A DNA stretch of 47,147 nt. Source: an uncultured Bacteroidales bacterium (GTDB taxonomy: Bacteria; Bacteroidota; Bacteroidia; Bacteroidales; Barnesiellaceae). The first letter of the stretch is position 1; each line of letters starts with the position of its first letter. The notes under the pieces are model-generated. The model saw only the letters and a program-made list of their open reading frames with translations, did no database searches and was not told the DNA's origin. The stretch spans positions 1 to 47,147 of the forward strand of contig CASFYQ010000015.1 in NCBI GenBank assembly GCA_949298955.1, given 5' to 3'. Shown one piece after another: positions 25,024 through 34,670 of this stretch. The translations under genes were made by a program, and so were the position numbers.

Positions 25024-25108
25024 TGGTGCCCAGAACAGGACTCGAACCTGCATGCCTCTCGACACACGCACCTGAAACGTGCGCGTCTACCAATTCCGCC
25101 ACCTGGGC
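25024..25108 (-). tRNA. tRNA-Leu (anticodon CAG)
   Basis: 85 nt including an encoded CCA. Acceptor GCCCAGG/TCTGGGC, anticodon stem CACGT/GCGTG with loop TTCAGGT, long variable arm. Confidence 0.95.
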
Positions 25109-25135
25109 ATTTCTGTTCATCGATAGAGATACCGA

Positions 25136-25211
25136 TGGAGCGAAAAACGGGACTCGAACCCGCGACCCCAACCTTGGCAAGGTTGTGCTCTACCAACTGA
25201 GCTATTTTCGC
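25136..25211 (-). tRNA. tRNA-Gly (anticodon GCC)
   Basis: 76 nt with encoded CCA; acceptor GCGAAAA/TTTTCGC, anticodon loop around TTGCCAA. The body is identical to the second tRNA-Gly 45 nt away. Confidence 0.95.
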
Positions 25212-25256
25212 ATTTCATAACTTCAAAACCTTTTTCGGAACGCTTTCCGACAGTTG

Positions 25257-25329
25257 AGCGAAAAACGGGACTCGAACCCGCGACCCCAACCTTGGCAAGG
25301 TTGTGCTCTACCAACTGAGCTATTTTCGC
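25257..25329 (-). tRNA. tRNA-Gly (anticodon GCC), second copy
   Basis: A 73-nt tandem duplicate of the neighbouring tRNA-Gly. The CCA end is not encoded here. It is the promoter-proximal tRNA of the cluster on the minus strand. Confidence 0.95.
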
Positions 25330-25436
25330 GATTGCGAGTGCAAAGATAAACCGACTTTTCGATTTATGCAAGTGCTTCGCTATTTTTTATCAAACATTTT
25401 TTTCGTGTTTCCGGTTTCTATTTGATAAATAACCGT

Positions 25437-26045
25437 TTATTCCTTGCAAGAATTTTTACCGATGAGCGAATAAAATTCGCGACGCCACTCTTCCTGCTCG
25501 AATTTGCCGGTATAATCGTAGGTAACGGTGACAGCACCCTGTTTCTCGACCCCCCGCATCTGCATGCACAAGTGACGGGCCTCGACCATGACCATGACAC
25601 CTTCGGTGGCGAGGGCCTCGGCCAAGCTCCGGCAGATTTGCGCCGTGAGTCGCTCCTGCACCTGGAAACGACGGGCAAATACCTCGACAAGGCGTGCGAC
25701 CTTGCTGAGCCCTACGATACCATTGGTGGGAATATAGCCCACGTGCACCTTTCCGAAAAAAGGGAGCAGATGATGCTCGCAGAAAGAGTAAAACTCGATG
25801 TCTCGCACGATGACGATGCGCGAGCCGGTGTGCTCGAATATGGCCGAGGAGATGACATCGCGTGCCGACTGGCGATAGCCTTTGGTCAATTTCATCATCG
25901 CCTTGGCTGCCCGCTCGGGGGTCTTGCGAAGCCCTTCCCGATTGGGGTCATCGCCCAATAAAGAGATTATGGCCCGATAGTGTTCGGCCAATTCCTTGCA
26001 AACCCGTTGCTGTTCCTCGGGGCTTATGACAACCTGTTCCTCCAT
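25437..26045 (-). CDS. folE: GTP cyclohydrolase I
   Basis: A 202-residue enzyme opening GTP to 7,8-dihydroneopterin triphosphate, the first step of folate synthesis. Zinc-site and active-site motifs are visible: FYSFCEHHLLPFFGKVHVGYIP (Cys and His ligands) and EARHLCMQMRGV (second Cys). PNREGLRKTPERAAKAM is the usual N-terminal motif. Last gene of the block DUF1599-BT_3928-tpiA-SPOR-folE, a conserved order in Bacteroidales; 9 nt after the SPOR gene. Confidence 0.97.
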   Translation of the reverse strand: MEEQVVISPEEQQRVCKELAEHYRAIISLLGDDPNREGLRKTPERAAKAMMKLTKGYRQSARDVISSAIFEHTGSRIVIVRDIEFYSFCEHHLLPFFGKVHVGYIPTNGIVGLSKVARLVEVFARRFQVQERLTAQICRSLAEALATEGVMVMVEARHLCMQMRGVEKQGAVTVTYDYTGKFEQEEWRREFYSLIGKNSCKE

Positions 26046-26054
26046 GAATCCAAT

Positions 26055-26561
26055 TTATTCGGTAAATCCCTGATGTATCTGTATTTGTATTTTATCGCGC
26101 ACGATGCGCATCTCGCGAGCCATTTGGGGAAACTCGTTTTTCAGTTCTCGCAAAGCATTCCCGGCCTCTTCGTAGGAACGGAAATCGCCCACTCTGAGGC
26201 GCCAAAAAGGCGACGTGAAGGTCACATAGGTTTCCATCTGAGGAAAAGCCTGCTTGATGAGTCCCTCTTTGTAGAGCGCGTTGTTCTTGGCCGTGCGGTA
26301 ATCGTTGTCGGAGAATACCTGTATGCGGAATCCCGACGACTGAGCATAGCCTTTGGCGCCGTCATACTTGATTACTCCCTCGGCCCGGCTTACCCGCTTG
26401 GCCAGCTCGTCCGGTTGCACCACCTTGACTTTTCCTCCTGTTTCAGGACGTTCGAGATACTGCACAATCGATGTGTCGGAGACTGCAATCTGGGCCTGCA
26501 CCGTCGCGGCCACCACCCCTGTTACCGCCAAAGCTGCGATGAAAGTAAGAAAACTGCGCAT
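26055..26561 (-). CDS. SPOR-domain protein
   Basis: A 168-residue exported protein: signal peptide MRSFLTFIAALAVTGVVAATVQAQ, a linker, and a C-terminal SPOR domain (about 85-155; GFRIQVFSDNDYRTAKN, FPQMETYVTFTSPFWRLRVGDF). SPOR domains bind denuded septal peptidoglycan, so a place at the division site or general cell wall is likely. Located between tpiA and folE in the conserved block. Confidence 0.9.
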   Translation of the reverse strand: MRSFLTFIAALAVTGVVAATVQAQIAVSDTSIVQYLERPETGGKVKVVQPDELAKRVSRAEGVIKYDGAKGYAQSSGFRIQVFSDNDYRTAKNNALYKEGLIKQAFPQMETYVTFTSPFWRLRVGDFRSYEEAGNALRELKNEFPQMAREMRIVRDKIQIQIHQGFTE

Positions 26562-26643
26562 AACTACATCTTTTCAAAAACAATGAGGCTGCAAAAATAA
26601 GAATTTATTCCCACTTTTGCAGCCTCTGTAAAAATCTATTTTA

Positions 26644-27399
26644 TCAGAATGCTGTAATAATGCCCATGAACGAGTCGGCTTTGAGGGCAGCGCCACCGAT
26701 GAGGCCGCCGTCTACGTCGGGTTTGGCAAAAAGCTCGGCTGCATTGCCGGGTTTGCAGCTGCCGCCATAAAGAATCGAGGTATTCTCGGCTACTTCGTTG
26801 CCATATTTCTCGGCAATGGTTTTACGGATAAAGGCATGAATCTCTTCGGCTTGGTCGGCCGTAGCGGTTTTGCCGGTACCGATAGCCCAAACGGGTTCGT
26901 ATGCCAGAATGATTTTACCGAAATCTTCGGCCGAGAGGTTGAAGAGCGACTCTTCCACCTGAGCTTTTACTACCTCGAAATGTTTGCCGGCTTCGCGCTC
27001 TTCGAGAACCTCGCCGATGCAGAAGATAGGCGTAAGGCCATTAGCCAGCGCCAGGAGCACTTTCTCTTTCAAGATTTCGGGAGTTTCGTGATAGTAGGCA
27101 CGACGCTCCGAGTGACCCAGAATCACATATTGTGCGCCCGTCGAAGCTACCATCTTGGCCGAAACCTCGCCCGTATAGGCGCCTTCGGTCTTGTCGGCAC
27201 AGTTCTCGGCACCTACCCCGATACGGTTGGTGTCAACAGCGTTTACTACCGATACCAGATGGGTGAACGGAGTGGCAATGATTACATCGCATTTGGTAGT
27301 TACACCGGCCAAAGCGGCGTCGATTTCCTTAGCCAAAGCTACACCTTCTTGAACGGTGGTGTTCATTTTCCAGTTTCCTGCTACAATGTTTTTTCTCAT
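26644..27399 (-). CDS. tpiA: triosephosphate isomerase
   Basis: A 251-residue TIM-barrel enzyme of glycolysis interconverting dihydroxyacetone phosphate and glyceraldehyde 3-phosphate. Catalytic residues are visible: Lys11 in GNWKMN, His in VILGHSERR and Glu in [11 protein letters not shown]; the phosphate-binding GG lies in LIGGAAL. Length is standard. It follows the BT_3928-like gene by 37 nt. Confidence 0.98.
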   Translation of the reverse strand: MRKNIVAGNWKMNTTVQEGVALAKEIDAALAGVTTKCDVIIATPFTHLVSVVNAVDTNRIGVGAENCADKTEGAYTGEVSAKMVASTGAQYVILGHSERRAYYHETPEILKEKVLLALANGLTPIFCIGEVLEEREAGKHFEVVKAQVEESLFNLSAEDFGKIILAYEPVWAIGTGKTATADQAEEIHAFIRKTIAEKYGNEVAENTSILYGGSCKPGNAAELFAKPDVDGGLIGGAALKADSFMGIITAF

Positions 27400-27436
27400 A
27401 ATGAATCTTTTTTATGGGTTAAAAATTATATGATCT

Positions 27437-28888
27437 CTATTTATTTTTCCCCGGTTCGGGGGTATCTTCAATCGTCACTCCCGGCACGTCCGGCTTCGGA
27501 GTCGGCGAGGTCTCGGCCGACGACGTTTCGGTTTTTGCGGCGGCCGCTTGGGCCAAGGCATCGCGCTCGGCCCAACGCCGATGACGCAAACGAATGAGCC
27601 GCCACAACTTGATGCGCCCGATAATCATGGCCACAGTCTTCTCGGTCAAGAGCAGGAAGAGCATGGGTATGACATAGAGCAACACGATGAAGCCGATGCG
27701 GTGCTGAGGCCGGTATACCTCGGGGTGGCCGTAGTCAATCTGGTCGAGCGGCCGGGTGAGCCGGGTCTCGTCGGGCAACTGCGAGGGCGAGGTCTTGCGC
27801 AAGATAGTTCCCCCTTTGAGCAGCAACACGCAGGGGTTGCCCCGGGCGATAGTGCGTATGGTGGTCTTGTCCATAAAATAAAAGGGATACTCGGCGCCGG
27901 TGTTTTCGAGCCAAGTCTCGATTCCCCGAGGTGTCGATGCGGTGACACAAGCGAACTCGTAGCCTCGCTCCACACAATAGTCATAAAGTTCGTTTATGCG
28001 GTCGACCTCGCTGTCGTCGGCCTTTTCGAGGCCGGGCGAAAGCAACAAGATGTGATAATTCTCATCGTAAATAATATCTTCGGTAATATCGGCAGCTCCG
28101 CGGTAGATAGTAAACTCGTCGATGGCGGGAGTCTCGGGACGAGGCGTTTCGACCGTTTTTTCATAGCGGTAGACAAAGCTCCACCCCTCCTCTTCCGACG
28201 GCAGATTGTCTATCGAGAACTCTTCGCGTTGTCCTTCCTTTTCATAGACAAAAACAAACTCGCGCTCGGGTTCACCTACCGACAAGGCATCGGGGATATT
28301 CACCCCTATCTTGTAGGGACGAAAATCGAGATATGGCTGATAGTTGATGCCAATATAGCAAAAGAAGAGGACAAACACCAGCGAATAGAGGCCCGTGAGC
28401 CACTGTACCTGCCGGTTGTACAAAGCTCGCAACCGGGTATTGCTATATACCAGAAAGACAGTCACACCCAGCAGCACCAGATTTTTGAAGAAGGTGGCCC
28501 AGTTGCTCAAATGAACGGCATCGCCAAAACAGCCGCAATCGGATATGGGGTGGACAATGGCCAGATAGAGCGTGAGGGGAGTCATCACGCAAAGGAACAG
28601 GAAGATGAGTCGCGGCGTAGACTTGCGATACGACCCAAACAACATATGCACTCCCAGCAGAAACTCGACAACCGAGAGGGCCACCGAGAAAAGCATGGAG
28701 AACGACGAGAGAAACTCGAGATGAAAAGCTGCAAAATAGTCCTCAAACTTGTAGGCCGTACCATAGGGGTCTATGGCTTTCACAAATCCCGAAAAGACGA
28801 ACGTCCCCCCCACAATCAAGCGGGAGAGAAAAACAAGCCACCGCATCAATAGTGCATTGCGTTTCCCGTTAATCGTCCTGCTCTCCAT
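27437..28888 (-). CDS. BT_3928-like DoxX/MauE-family membrane protein
   Basis: A 483-residue protein typical of Bacteroidales. The N-terminal half carries four to five TM helices of DoxX/MauE type (GGTFVFSGFVKAIDPYGTAYK, then ISDCGCFGDAVHLS with a CxC pair as in MauE-type proteins). The middle (about 200-390) is extracytoplasmic and reminiscent of a thioredoxin-like fold without a CxxC. Another TM helix (about 395-415) and a charged cytoplasmic tail rich in Ala, Glu and Pro follow. Its start overlaps the DUF1599 gene by 20 nt. A redox or metabolic membrane role is possible but unproven. Confidence 0.85.
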   Translation of the reverse strand: MESRTINGKRNALLMRWLVFLSRLIVGGTFVFSGFVKAIDPYGTAYKFEDYFAAFHLEFLSSFSMLFSVALSVVEFLLGVHMLFGSYRKSTPRLIFLFLCVMTPLTLYLAIVHPISDCGCFGDAVHLSNWATFFKNLVLLGVTVFLVYSNTRLRALYNRQVQWLTGLYSLVFVLFFCYIGINYQPYLDFRPYKIGVNIPDALSVGEPEREFVFVYEKEGQREEFSIDNLPSEEEGWSFVYRYEKTVETPRPETPAIDEFTIYRGAADITEDIIYDENYHILLLSPGLEKADDSEVDRINELYDYCVERGYEFACVTASTPRGIETWLENTGAEYPFYFMDKTTIRTIARGNPCVLLLKGGTILRKTSPSQLPDETRLTRPLDQIDYGHPEVYRPQHRIGFIVLLYVIPMLFLLLTEKTVAMIIGRIKLWRLIRLRHRRWAERDALAQAAAAKTETSSAETSPTPKPDVPGVTIEDTPEPGKNK

Positions 28889-29420
28889 ACTCTATCTTTA
28901 TAAGGCCAAACAGCGAGTAGTTGATCATGTCCATGTAATTGGCGTCGATTCCCTCCGAGACAAGCGTTTTGCCTTCGTTGTCCTCGATTTGCTTCGTACG
29001 GCACACTTTGGTAAGAATCAGGTCGGTATAGGAACTTATGCGCATGCTGCGCCAAGCCTCGTCGTAGTCGTGGTTTTTGGCATACATGAGGGTCTTGGTC
29101 TGGGTCATGTATTTGTCATAGAGGGCCAGAGCCTCATCGTTGCCGATATCCTCGGTATCGGCATACCCGAGAGACAGTTGAATGAGCCCGATGATACCGT
29201 AGTTGACGATGCCGATGAACTCGGAGCGTATCCCCTCGTCGATTTTACTCTCGCCCTTGATTTCGATGCTTCTTATGCGCTTGGCCTTGATAAATATCTG
29301 ATCGGTGAGCGACTGCGGACGCAAGATGCGCCACGAGGCACCATAATCTTTCAATTTCTTGGCAAAGAGGTCCCGACAAATGGATATTACATGCTCAAAT
29401 TGTGCTACAGTATCTGCCAT
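28869..29420 (-). CDS. DUF1599 protein (two tandem repeats)
   Basis: A 183-residue cytoplasmic protein with an internal duplication: LFAKKLKDYGASWRILRPQS in the first half and LMYAKNHDYDEAWRSMRISS in the second, each followed by a D-x-(I/L)-x-x-K helix. This is the DUF1599 arrangement, related by fold to nucleotide-modifying all-alpha proteins. First gene of the conserved block ending with folE, so a link to nucleotide or folate metabolism is possible, but it is inference. Confidence 0.88.
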   Translation of the reverse strand: MADTVAQFEHVISICRDLFAKKLKDYGASWRILRPQSLTDQIFIKAKRIRSIEIKGESKIDEGIRSEFIGIVNYGIIGLIQLSLGYADTEDIGNDEALALYDKYMTQTKTLMYAKNHDYDEAWRSMRISSYTDLILTKVCRTKQIEDNEGKTLVSEGIDANYMDMINYSLFGLIKIEYGEQDD

Positions 29421-29582
29421 GACTAATCATTTTTTCCGAAGGTCCTCATCGGGTTGGTCGACACAAGTCTACCCCACCGCTTGCCTCCGGCTCGGTTTTC
29501 AGCTACAAAGTTACAATTTTATTCCCAAAAATTACAGTCAAATCGCTATGGATATTTGGCCAGGCTGTAAGTGCCCGCCCGG

Positions 29583-30878
29583 TCAAAATCCGAAGAAGAG
29601 CTCGAACATCTCTGCAGCCTCCTCATCGGCTTCCTCGATCTGGTCTACATATTTTTTGGCAATCGTCTTGGACAAATTGTTTGCCCGGGTATTGGCGGCA
29701 CATTTCTTGAACCACTCTTTGGCTTCGGTGGTTTTCTCGTCGGCATAGAGAAGCAGCCCCAAATGGCACTGCGCCAGCGCGTCGCCATTGTTGGCCCGCG
29801 ATCGCAGCTCGCCGGCGGTGGCGGCGGCATAGTCAAAGCCCGAGCGATATTGTTGCAACCACTTGCGGGAGCAGAGAGCCGAAGCCGTGAGATAACCGCC
29901 TTTGTCGTAATACTTGACGGCTATCTGGTAATCCTTGATTACTCCCACCCCTGTCTCGTAACAGGTTCCCAGTTTGAAGCAGGCCTCTCGCTCTCCCTGT
30001 TCAGCCGCCTCGGTATACCAATGAGCCGCCGTCGTGACGTTGCGGTCGACGCCTACCCCATCATGATAGCAATCGCCCAATTTCAGCGAGGCTTTGCCAT
30101 ACCCCTGTTTTGCGGCTTGACGCCACCAGTACACGGCTTGCTCGTAGTTCCCATCGTCGAAATACTGCTGCCCCAGCACATACTGCGACACATCGATTCC
30201 CGACTGGGCATTGGCCAACGTCGAGGGGTCGACATGCGAGCCCGACGATGACGAAGAAGTGGATGTCGTCGAGGCCGACGTTGTGGAACTGCCGTCGGCC
30301 GACAGGCCCAGCTTGGACAGCCGCTGGCGGGCATCCTCATTGCCGCTCGCAGCCGCCTTGCGATAGTAACTGATGGCCAGCGACCGGTTGGAGGCAACAC
30401 CCTCCCCCATTTCGTAACACCAGCCCAGGTTGTAGCAGGCCGAAGGGAACTCCTGGTCGGCAGCCTTCTTGTACCACGAGACCGCCTTTTCGTAACTCCG
30501 CTCGACACCCCGTCCGTAATAGTAGCACTCGCCTAGGTTGTTCTGTGAGAAACGGTTGCCCTGGTCGGCGCTGCGACGATACCAGTACGCCGCCTCACCG
30601 AAATCTCGTGCGGTGCCGTAAGCATTTTCATAGAAATAGCCTACCCACGACTGGGCATAGGCATCGCCTTGCTCGGCCGATTTCTTGGCCCAATAAAAAG
30701 CCTTGCTGTCATCTTTCGGTGCCCCTTCTTTACCCTCCCAATATCGCATGGCCAAATCATACTGAGCATCGGAGTCCCCACTTTCGGCGCGCCGCTGCAA
30801 CTCACTCAGCGTCTCGCCCCACACGGCCGTCGTGCTGCCGAGAAGCAACAGCACGAAGCACAAAAACACATGTTTCAT
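29583..30878 (-). CDS. secreted Sel1-repeat protein
   Basis: A 431-residue exported protein; signal peptide MKHVFLCFVLLLLGSTTAVWG. At least seven Sel1-like (TPR-related) repeats: residues 25-190 hold four or five (QYDLAMRYWEGKEG, QNNLGECYYYGRGVE, CYNLGWCYEMGEGV), a Ser/Thr-rich linker spans 192-222, and a second block follows (KLGDCYHDGVGVDRN, KLGTCYETGVGVIKD). Such proteins are scaffolds for protein contacts in the envelope. It is a single gene; its partner is not evident. Confidence 0.88.
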   Translation of the reverse strand: MKHVFLCFVLLLLGSTTAVWGETLSELQRRAESGDSDAQYDLAMRYWEGKEGAPKDDSKAFYWAKKSAEQGDAYAQSWVGYFYENAYGTARDFGEAAYWYRRSADQGNRFSQNNLGECYYYGRGVERSYEKAVSWYKKAADQEFPSACYNLGWCYEMGEGVASNRSLAISYYRKAAASGNEDARQRLSKLGLSADGSSTTSASTTSTSSSSSGSHVDPSTLANAQSGIDVSQYVLGQQYFDDGNYEQAVYWWRQAAKQGYGKASLKLGDCYHDGVGVDRNVTTAAHWYTEAAEQGEREACFKLGTCYETGVGVIKDYQIAVKYYDKGGYLTASALCSRKWLQQYRSGFDYAAATAGELRSRANNGDALAQCHLGLLLYADEKTTEAKEWFKKCAANTRANNLSKTIAKKYVDQIEEADEEAAEMFELFFGF

Positions 30879-30927
30879 AATCCCTTTTTTTCAACTATTC
30901 TAAAATAATAAAACGCATGCTTTAAAA

Positions 30928-31162
30928 AGGAAAGCCCGGCATCTTCTCCAAGAACCGGGCTATATAAGGGGTCGTATCAAAGGATGCGATGAAACTCCGA
31001 TAGACAGGATTTGAGGGCCTCCGCTCCTTTGTAATCCACCGTGCAAAGCATACCTCGAAAGGTCGTGGCCCGCCATTGGGGCGGAAAGCGTGTCTCGGCA
31101 TTTCATAATTTTTGATGAGTTTCCCAATCTACTCTGATACGACCGGGCTTTCTCTTACTCTT
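30928..31162 (-). ncRNA. Bacteroidales-1 RNA
   Basis: A structured RNA right after rplT on the same strand, the place where the described Bacteroidales-1 RNA motif is often found. It has its own promoter (31168-31198), a closing helix GGTCGTATCA/TGATACGACC (30971-30980 with 31134-31143), an inner helix GAAACTC/GAGTTTC, a CCGCC/GGCGG hairpin and a terminator AGCCCGG/CCGGGCT (30933-30961) with a U-rich tail. The assignment rests on position, promoter type and structure, not on a covariance search. The function of the class is unknown. Confidence 0.75.
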
Positions 31163-31167
31163 TGATA

Positions 31168-31198
31168 CAAAGCTATACAATTCTATTGAGAAAACAAA
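31168..31198 (-). promoter_or_regulatory. promoter of the Bacteroidales-1 RNA
   Basis: Minus strand TTTG (31195-31198), 19 bases, TAGCTTTG (31168-31175), an exact consensus. The start would be near 31162, giving an RNA of about 235 nt. Confidence 0.8.
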
Positions 31199-31274
31199 AT
31201 ATTTCGACAAAAAAATTAGGGATTCCTCGATGAGAAATCCCTAATTCTATTCTAAGAAGATGATTTTGTCTCTC

Positions 31275-31619
31275 TTATTTTACTTTCTCGACAATAGCCT
31301 TGAAAGCCTCGGGGTTGTTCATAGCCAGGTCGGCCAAAACTTTGCGGTTGATTTCGATACCGGCCTTGTGAAGGGCTCCCATGAGTTTGGAGTAGGACAT
31401 GCCTTCGAGACGGGCGGCTGCATTGATACGTTGAATCCACAATGCACGGAAATTACGCTTATTGTTTTTACGGTCACGGTAAGCATAGGTCAAACCTTTT
31501 TCCCAAGTATTCTTGGCAACGGTCCAAACATTTTTGCGCGAACCATAATAACCGCGGGTAAGTTTAAGAATTTTTTTTCTTTTTGCTCTTGAAGCAACGT
31601 GATTTACTGATCTTGGCAT
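31275..31619 (-). CDS. rplT: 50S ribosomal protein L20
   Basis: A 114-residue protein with the full L20 sequence pattern ([50 protein letters not shown]). It binds 23S rRNA early in large-subunit assembly. Last protein gene of thrS-infC-rpmI-rplT, 122 nt after rpmI; Bacteroidales-1 RNA follows. Confidence 0.98.
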   Translation of the reverse strand: MPRSVNHVASRAKRKKILKLTRGYYGSRKNVWTVAKNTWEKGLTYAYRDRKNNKRNFRALWIQRINAAARLEGMSYSKLMGALHKAGIEINRKVLADLAMNNPEAFKAIVEKVK

Positions 31620-31741
31620 AGTTTTTTTTGTTTTGAATGTTAGCGCTACCGTTCAAGGTAAACTTCAAGCTAAAAACATTCGGTTAATAAATTTTGAAAC
31701 TACTCTTTTGTTTTTGAGAAAACTTTGAAACCCGCCGAGGC

Positions 31742-31939
31742 TTATTTCATAGCCAACAATGCTTTTACATTGTTTACATCGACCGTCTTCACAGTGGTCA
31801 TGTGAGTGAGGTTTCTTTTTTGCTTTTTGGTCTTCTTCGTCAGAATGTGACTTTTGTAAGCATGTTTTCTCTTGATTTTTCCCGTTCCGGTAAGGGCGAA
31901 CCTCTTTTTGGCACCGGAATTAGTTTTAATCTTTGGCAT
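31742..31939 (-). CDS. rpmI: 50S ribosomal protein L35
   Basis: A 65-residue basic protein: [20 protein letters not shown] and [19 protein letters not shown] are diagnostic of L35. Between infC (54 nt upstream) and rplT. Confidence 0.98.
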   Translation of the reverse strand: MPKIKTNSGAKKRFALTGTGKIKRKHAYKSHILTKKTKKQKRNLTHMTTVKTVDVNNVKALLAMK

Positions 31940-31993
31940 TTTACTAAAATTTAATTATATATAAGTGAATGAATAGTTTGTCCTATCTACGCT

Positions 31994-32575
31994 TTATTTT
32001 TTCTTGGGGCTTATCATGATAATCATGCGCTTGCCCTCGAGCACCGGCATCATCTCTACCTTGCCGTAATCTTCCAGGTCGTTGGCAAAACGCAACAGCA
32101 GCACCTCTCCCTGTTCCTTAAAAAGAATCGAACGACCTTTGAAAAAGACATAAGCCTTCACTTTGGCCCCCTCGTTAAGAAACCCGATGGCATGCTTCAA
32201 CTTGAAATTGTAGTCGTGATCGTCGGTTTGCGGGCCGAAACGAATCTCCTTCACCACAATCTTGGTCGATTTGGCCTTCTGCTCCTTCTGGCGTTTCTTT
32301 TGCTGGTAAACAAATTTTTGGTAATCCAAAATCTTGCATACCGGGGGAACCGCATTAGGCGAAATCTCGATCAAATCGAGACCTTGTTCATCGGCCATGT
32401 GCATAGCTTCCTGTATGGTGTATACCCCCTGCTCTACATTATCGCCGACCAAACGCACCTCTTTTGCACGGATACGTTCATTGACACGATATTGATCTTT
32501 GATGTCGTTCTTTTTTGCAGGCATAGGCCTGTTCGGCCTATTGGACTGCGGTTGAGGTTGTGGCTTTTTCTCCAT
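31994..32575 (-). CDS. infC: translation initiation factor IF-3
   Basis: A 193-residue IF-3, with a Pro/Gln/Asn-rich N-terminal extension (about 25 residues) before the N domain ([36 protein letters not shown]) and the C domain ([20 protein letters not shown]). The start is a normal ATG five nt after the thrS stop, rather than the AUU used in enterobacteria, so the classical start-codon autoregulation is not expected. Confidence 0.97.
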   Translation of the reverse strand: MEKKPQPQPQSNRPNRPMPAKKNDIKDQYRVNERIRAKEVRLVGDNVEQGVYTIQEAMHMADEQGLDLIEISPNAVPPVCKILDYQKFVYQQKKRQKEQKAKSTKIVVKEIRFGPQTDDHDYNFKLKHAIGFLNEGAKVKAYVFFKGRSILFKEQGEVLLLRFANDLEDYGKVEMMPVLEGKRMIIMISPKKK

Positions 32576-32580
32576 TCAGA

Positions 32581-34521
32581 TTACCATTCTTTGAGTAATT
32601 CTTCTACTTCTGCATTTAAATTTGCGGCAAAGGTAGCAATTTTCATCGAACCTTTATCACCTTCACCCTGTTTTCTTACAGAAACTTCACCATTTTCGGC
32701 CTCTTTTTCACCTACAATGAGCAAATAGGGTATTCTTTTCATCTCGTTATCGCGAATCTTGCGACCTATCTTTTCGTTGCGATCGTCGACAAATGCACGA
32801 ATATCTTTCTCGGCCAACTCGCTCACTACCTGTTGTGCATAATCGTTGAATTTGGCACTGATAGGCAGCACGGCTACCTGATCGGGGGTGAGCCACAAGG
32901 GGAATTTACCGCCGGTGTGCTCGATGAGCACAGCCACGAAACGTTCCATAGAGCCGAAGGGAGCACGGTGAATCATCACCGGACGGTGTTTTTGGTTGTC
33001 GCTGCCGGTATATTCGAGTTCGAAACGTTCGGGCAGGTTATAGTCTACCTGTATCGTACCCAACTGCCAGCGGCGGCCTATGGCGTCTTTCACCATAAAA
33101 TCGAGTTTGGGGCCATAGAAAGCGGCTTCGCCATATTCTACACGGGCTTTCAGGCCTTTTTCCTGGCAAGCCTCTACAATGGCACTCTCGGCTTTCTCCC
33201 AATTCTCGTCGCTACCGATATATTTCTCGCGGTTGTTGGGGTCGCGTAATGAAATTTGGGCTTCGAAATTATCGAATTTCAAGGCTTTGAAGATAATGAA
33301 GATGATGTCCATTACTTTCAGGAACTCTTCTTTCAACTGGTCGGGACGACAGAAGATATGGGCATCGTCTTGCGTAAAGCTGCGCACGCGGGTCAAACCG
33401 TGCAGCTCGCCGCTCTGTTCGTAACGATATACCGTACCGAACTCGGCAAAGCGCAACGGCAGGTCTTTGTACGAACGAGGCGTTACCTTGTATATCTCGC
33501 AGTGATGCGGGCAGTTCATGGGTTTGAGCAGATACTCCTCTCCCTCCTCGGGGGTGTGAATGGGCTGGAACGAATCCTTGCCATACTTGGCATAGTGGCC
33601 CGAGGTTACATAGAGCATCTTGTTGCCGATGTGGGGAGTGATTACCTGCAAATAGCCGAAGCGTTTCTGCACCTTGCGGAGCATGGCTTCGAGGCGGTCG
33701 CGCAACTGGGTTCCGCGAGGCAACCACAAGGGCAGACCGGGACCTACATTGGGCGAGAATGCAAAGAGTTCCATCTCCTTGCCTATCTTGCGGTGGTCGC
33801 GCTTCTTGGCCTCTTCCATGAGCACGAGATATTCGTCGAGCATCTTCTTCTTGGGGAAAGAGATACCATACACGCGCACGAGTTGTTTACGTTTTTCGTC
33901 TCCACGCCAGTAGGCACCGGCCAGCGAGGTGATTTTCACAGCCTTGATGAGACCGGTGTTGGGCAAGTGCGGCCCGCGACACAAGTCGGTAAAGGCACCT
34001 TGCGTATAGGTAGTAATGTGGCCGTCTTCCAGTTCGCTGATAAGCTCGACCTTATATTCCTCGCCGCGTTTGCCAAACATGTCGAGCGCATCGGCTTTGG
34101 CAATATCCTTGCGTACAATGGGATCTTTGTGACCGGCCAATTCGAGCATCTTGGCCTCGATGGTGGGGAAATCGGCTGCGGTAATGGTGTTTTCACCCGG
34201 ATCTACATCATAATAAAATCCGTTTTCGATAGCCGGGCCGATACCGAATTTGATACCGGGATAGAGTTCTTGCAGAGCCTCGGCCAGCAAGTGCGCCGAC
34301 GAGTGCCAGAAGGCGTGCTTACCCTCAGGGTCGTCCCATTTAAAGAGTTTGATAGCCGCATCGGACTCCACGGGACGGGTGAGGTCCCACTCCTGTCCGT
34401 TAATCGTTGCGGCAAGCACATCCTGTGCCAACCGGGGGCTTATGCTCTCGGCAATCTGTAAAGGGGTAATGCCAGACTCAAATTCCTTTACCGAATTATC
34501 GGGAAATGTAATCTTAATCAT
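32581..34521 (-). CDS. thrS: threonine-tRNA ligase
   Basis: A 646-residue class II aminoacyl-tRNA synthetase. Domains in order: TGS (1-62), editing domain with its His/Cys site ([14 protein letters not shown], about 76), catalytic core (about 245-535; [41 protein letters not shown]) and anticodon-binding domain ([13 protein letters not shown] onward). First gene of the operon with infC, rpmI and rplT. A TATTTTTG -7 box lies upstream at 34622-34629 (minus strand). Confidence 0.98.
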   Translation of the reverse strand: MIKITFPDNSVKEFESGITPLQIAESISPRLAQDVLAATINGQEWDLTRPVESDAAIKLFKWDDPEGKHAFWHSSAHLLAEALQELYPGIKFGIGPAIENGFYYDVDPGENTITAADFPTIEAKMLELAGHKDPIVRKDIAKADALDMFGKRGEEYKVELISELEDGHITTYTQGAFTDLCRGPHLPNTGLIKAVKITSLAGAYWRGDEKRKQLVRVYGISFPKKKMLDEYLVLMEEAKKRDHRKIGKEMELFAFSPNVGPGLPLWLPRGTQLRDRLEAMLRKVQKRFGYLQVITPHIGNKMLYVTSGHYAKYGKDSFQPIHTPEEGEEYLLKPMNCPHHCEIYKVTPRSYKDLPLRFAEFGTVYRYEQSGELHGLTRVRSFTQDDAHIFCRPDQLKEEFLKVMDIIFIIFKALKFDNFEAQISLRDPNNREKYIGSDENWEKAESAIVEACQEKGLKARVEYGEAAFYGPKLDFMVKDAIGRRWQLGTIQVDYNLPERFELEYTGSDNQKHRPVMIHRAPFGSMERFVAVLIEHTGGKFPLWLTPDQVAVLPISAKFNDYAQQVVSELAEKDIRAFVDDRNEKIGRKIRDNEMKRIPYLLIVGEKEAENGEVSVRKQGEGDKGSMKIATFAANLNAEVEELLKEW

Positions 34522-34670
34522 CGTTTTCTATCCTTTATATCTTTCAACAATTCTTGAAAATCGTTTTATGTTATGCTATATAATAAGGTGACACATGGTT
34601 GTGCCCGTTTTTTCCAAGGCACAAAAATAATAATTATTTCATTATCGGAACGGATAATTATAAAAATCTT

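Noticed and set aside
30922..31101. 59-codon frame within the Bacteroidales-1 RNA (starts MPRHAFRPNGG)
   Set aside because: The region is better explained by a structured RNA with promoter and terminator; the peptide composition is unusual and the frame ends inside the terminator tail.
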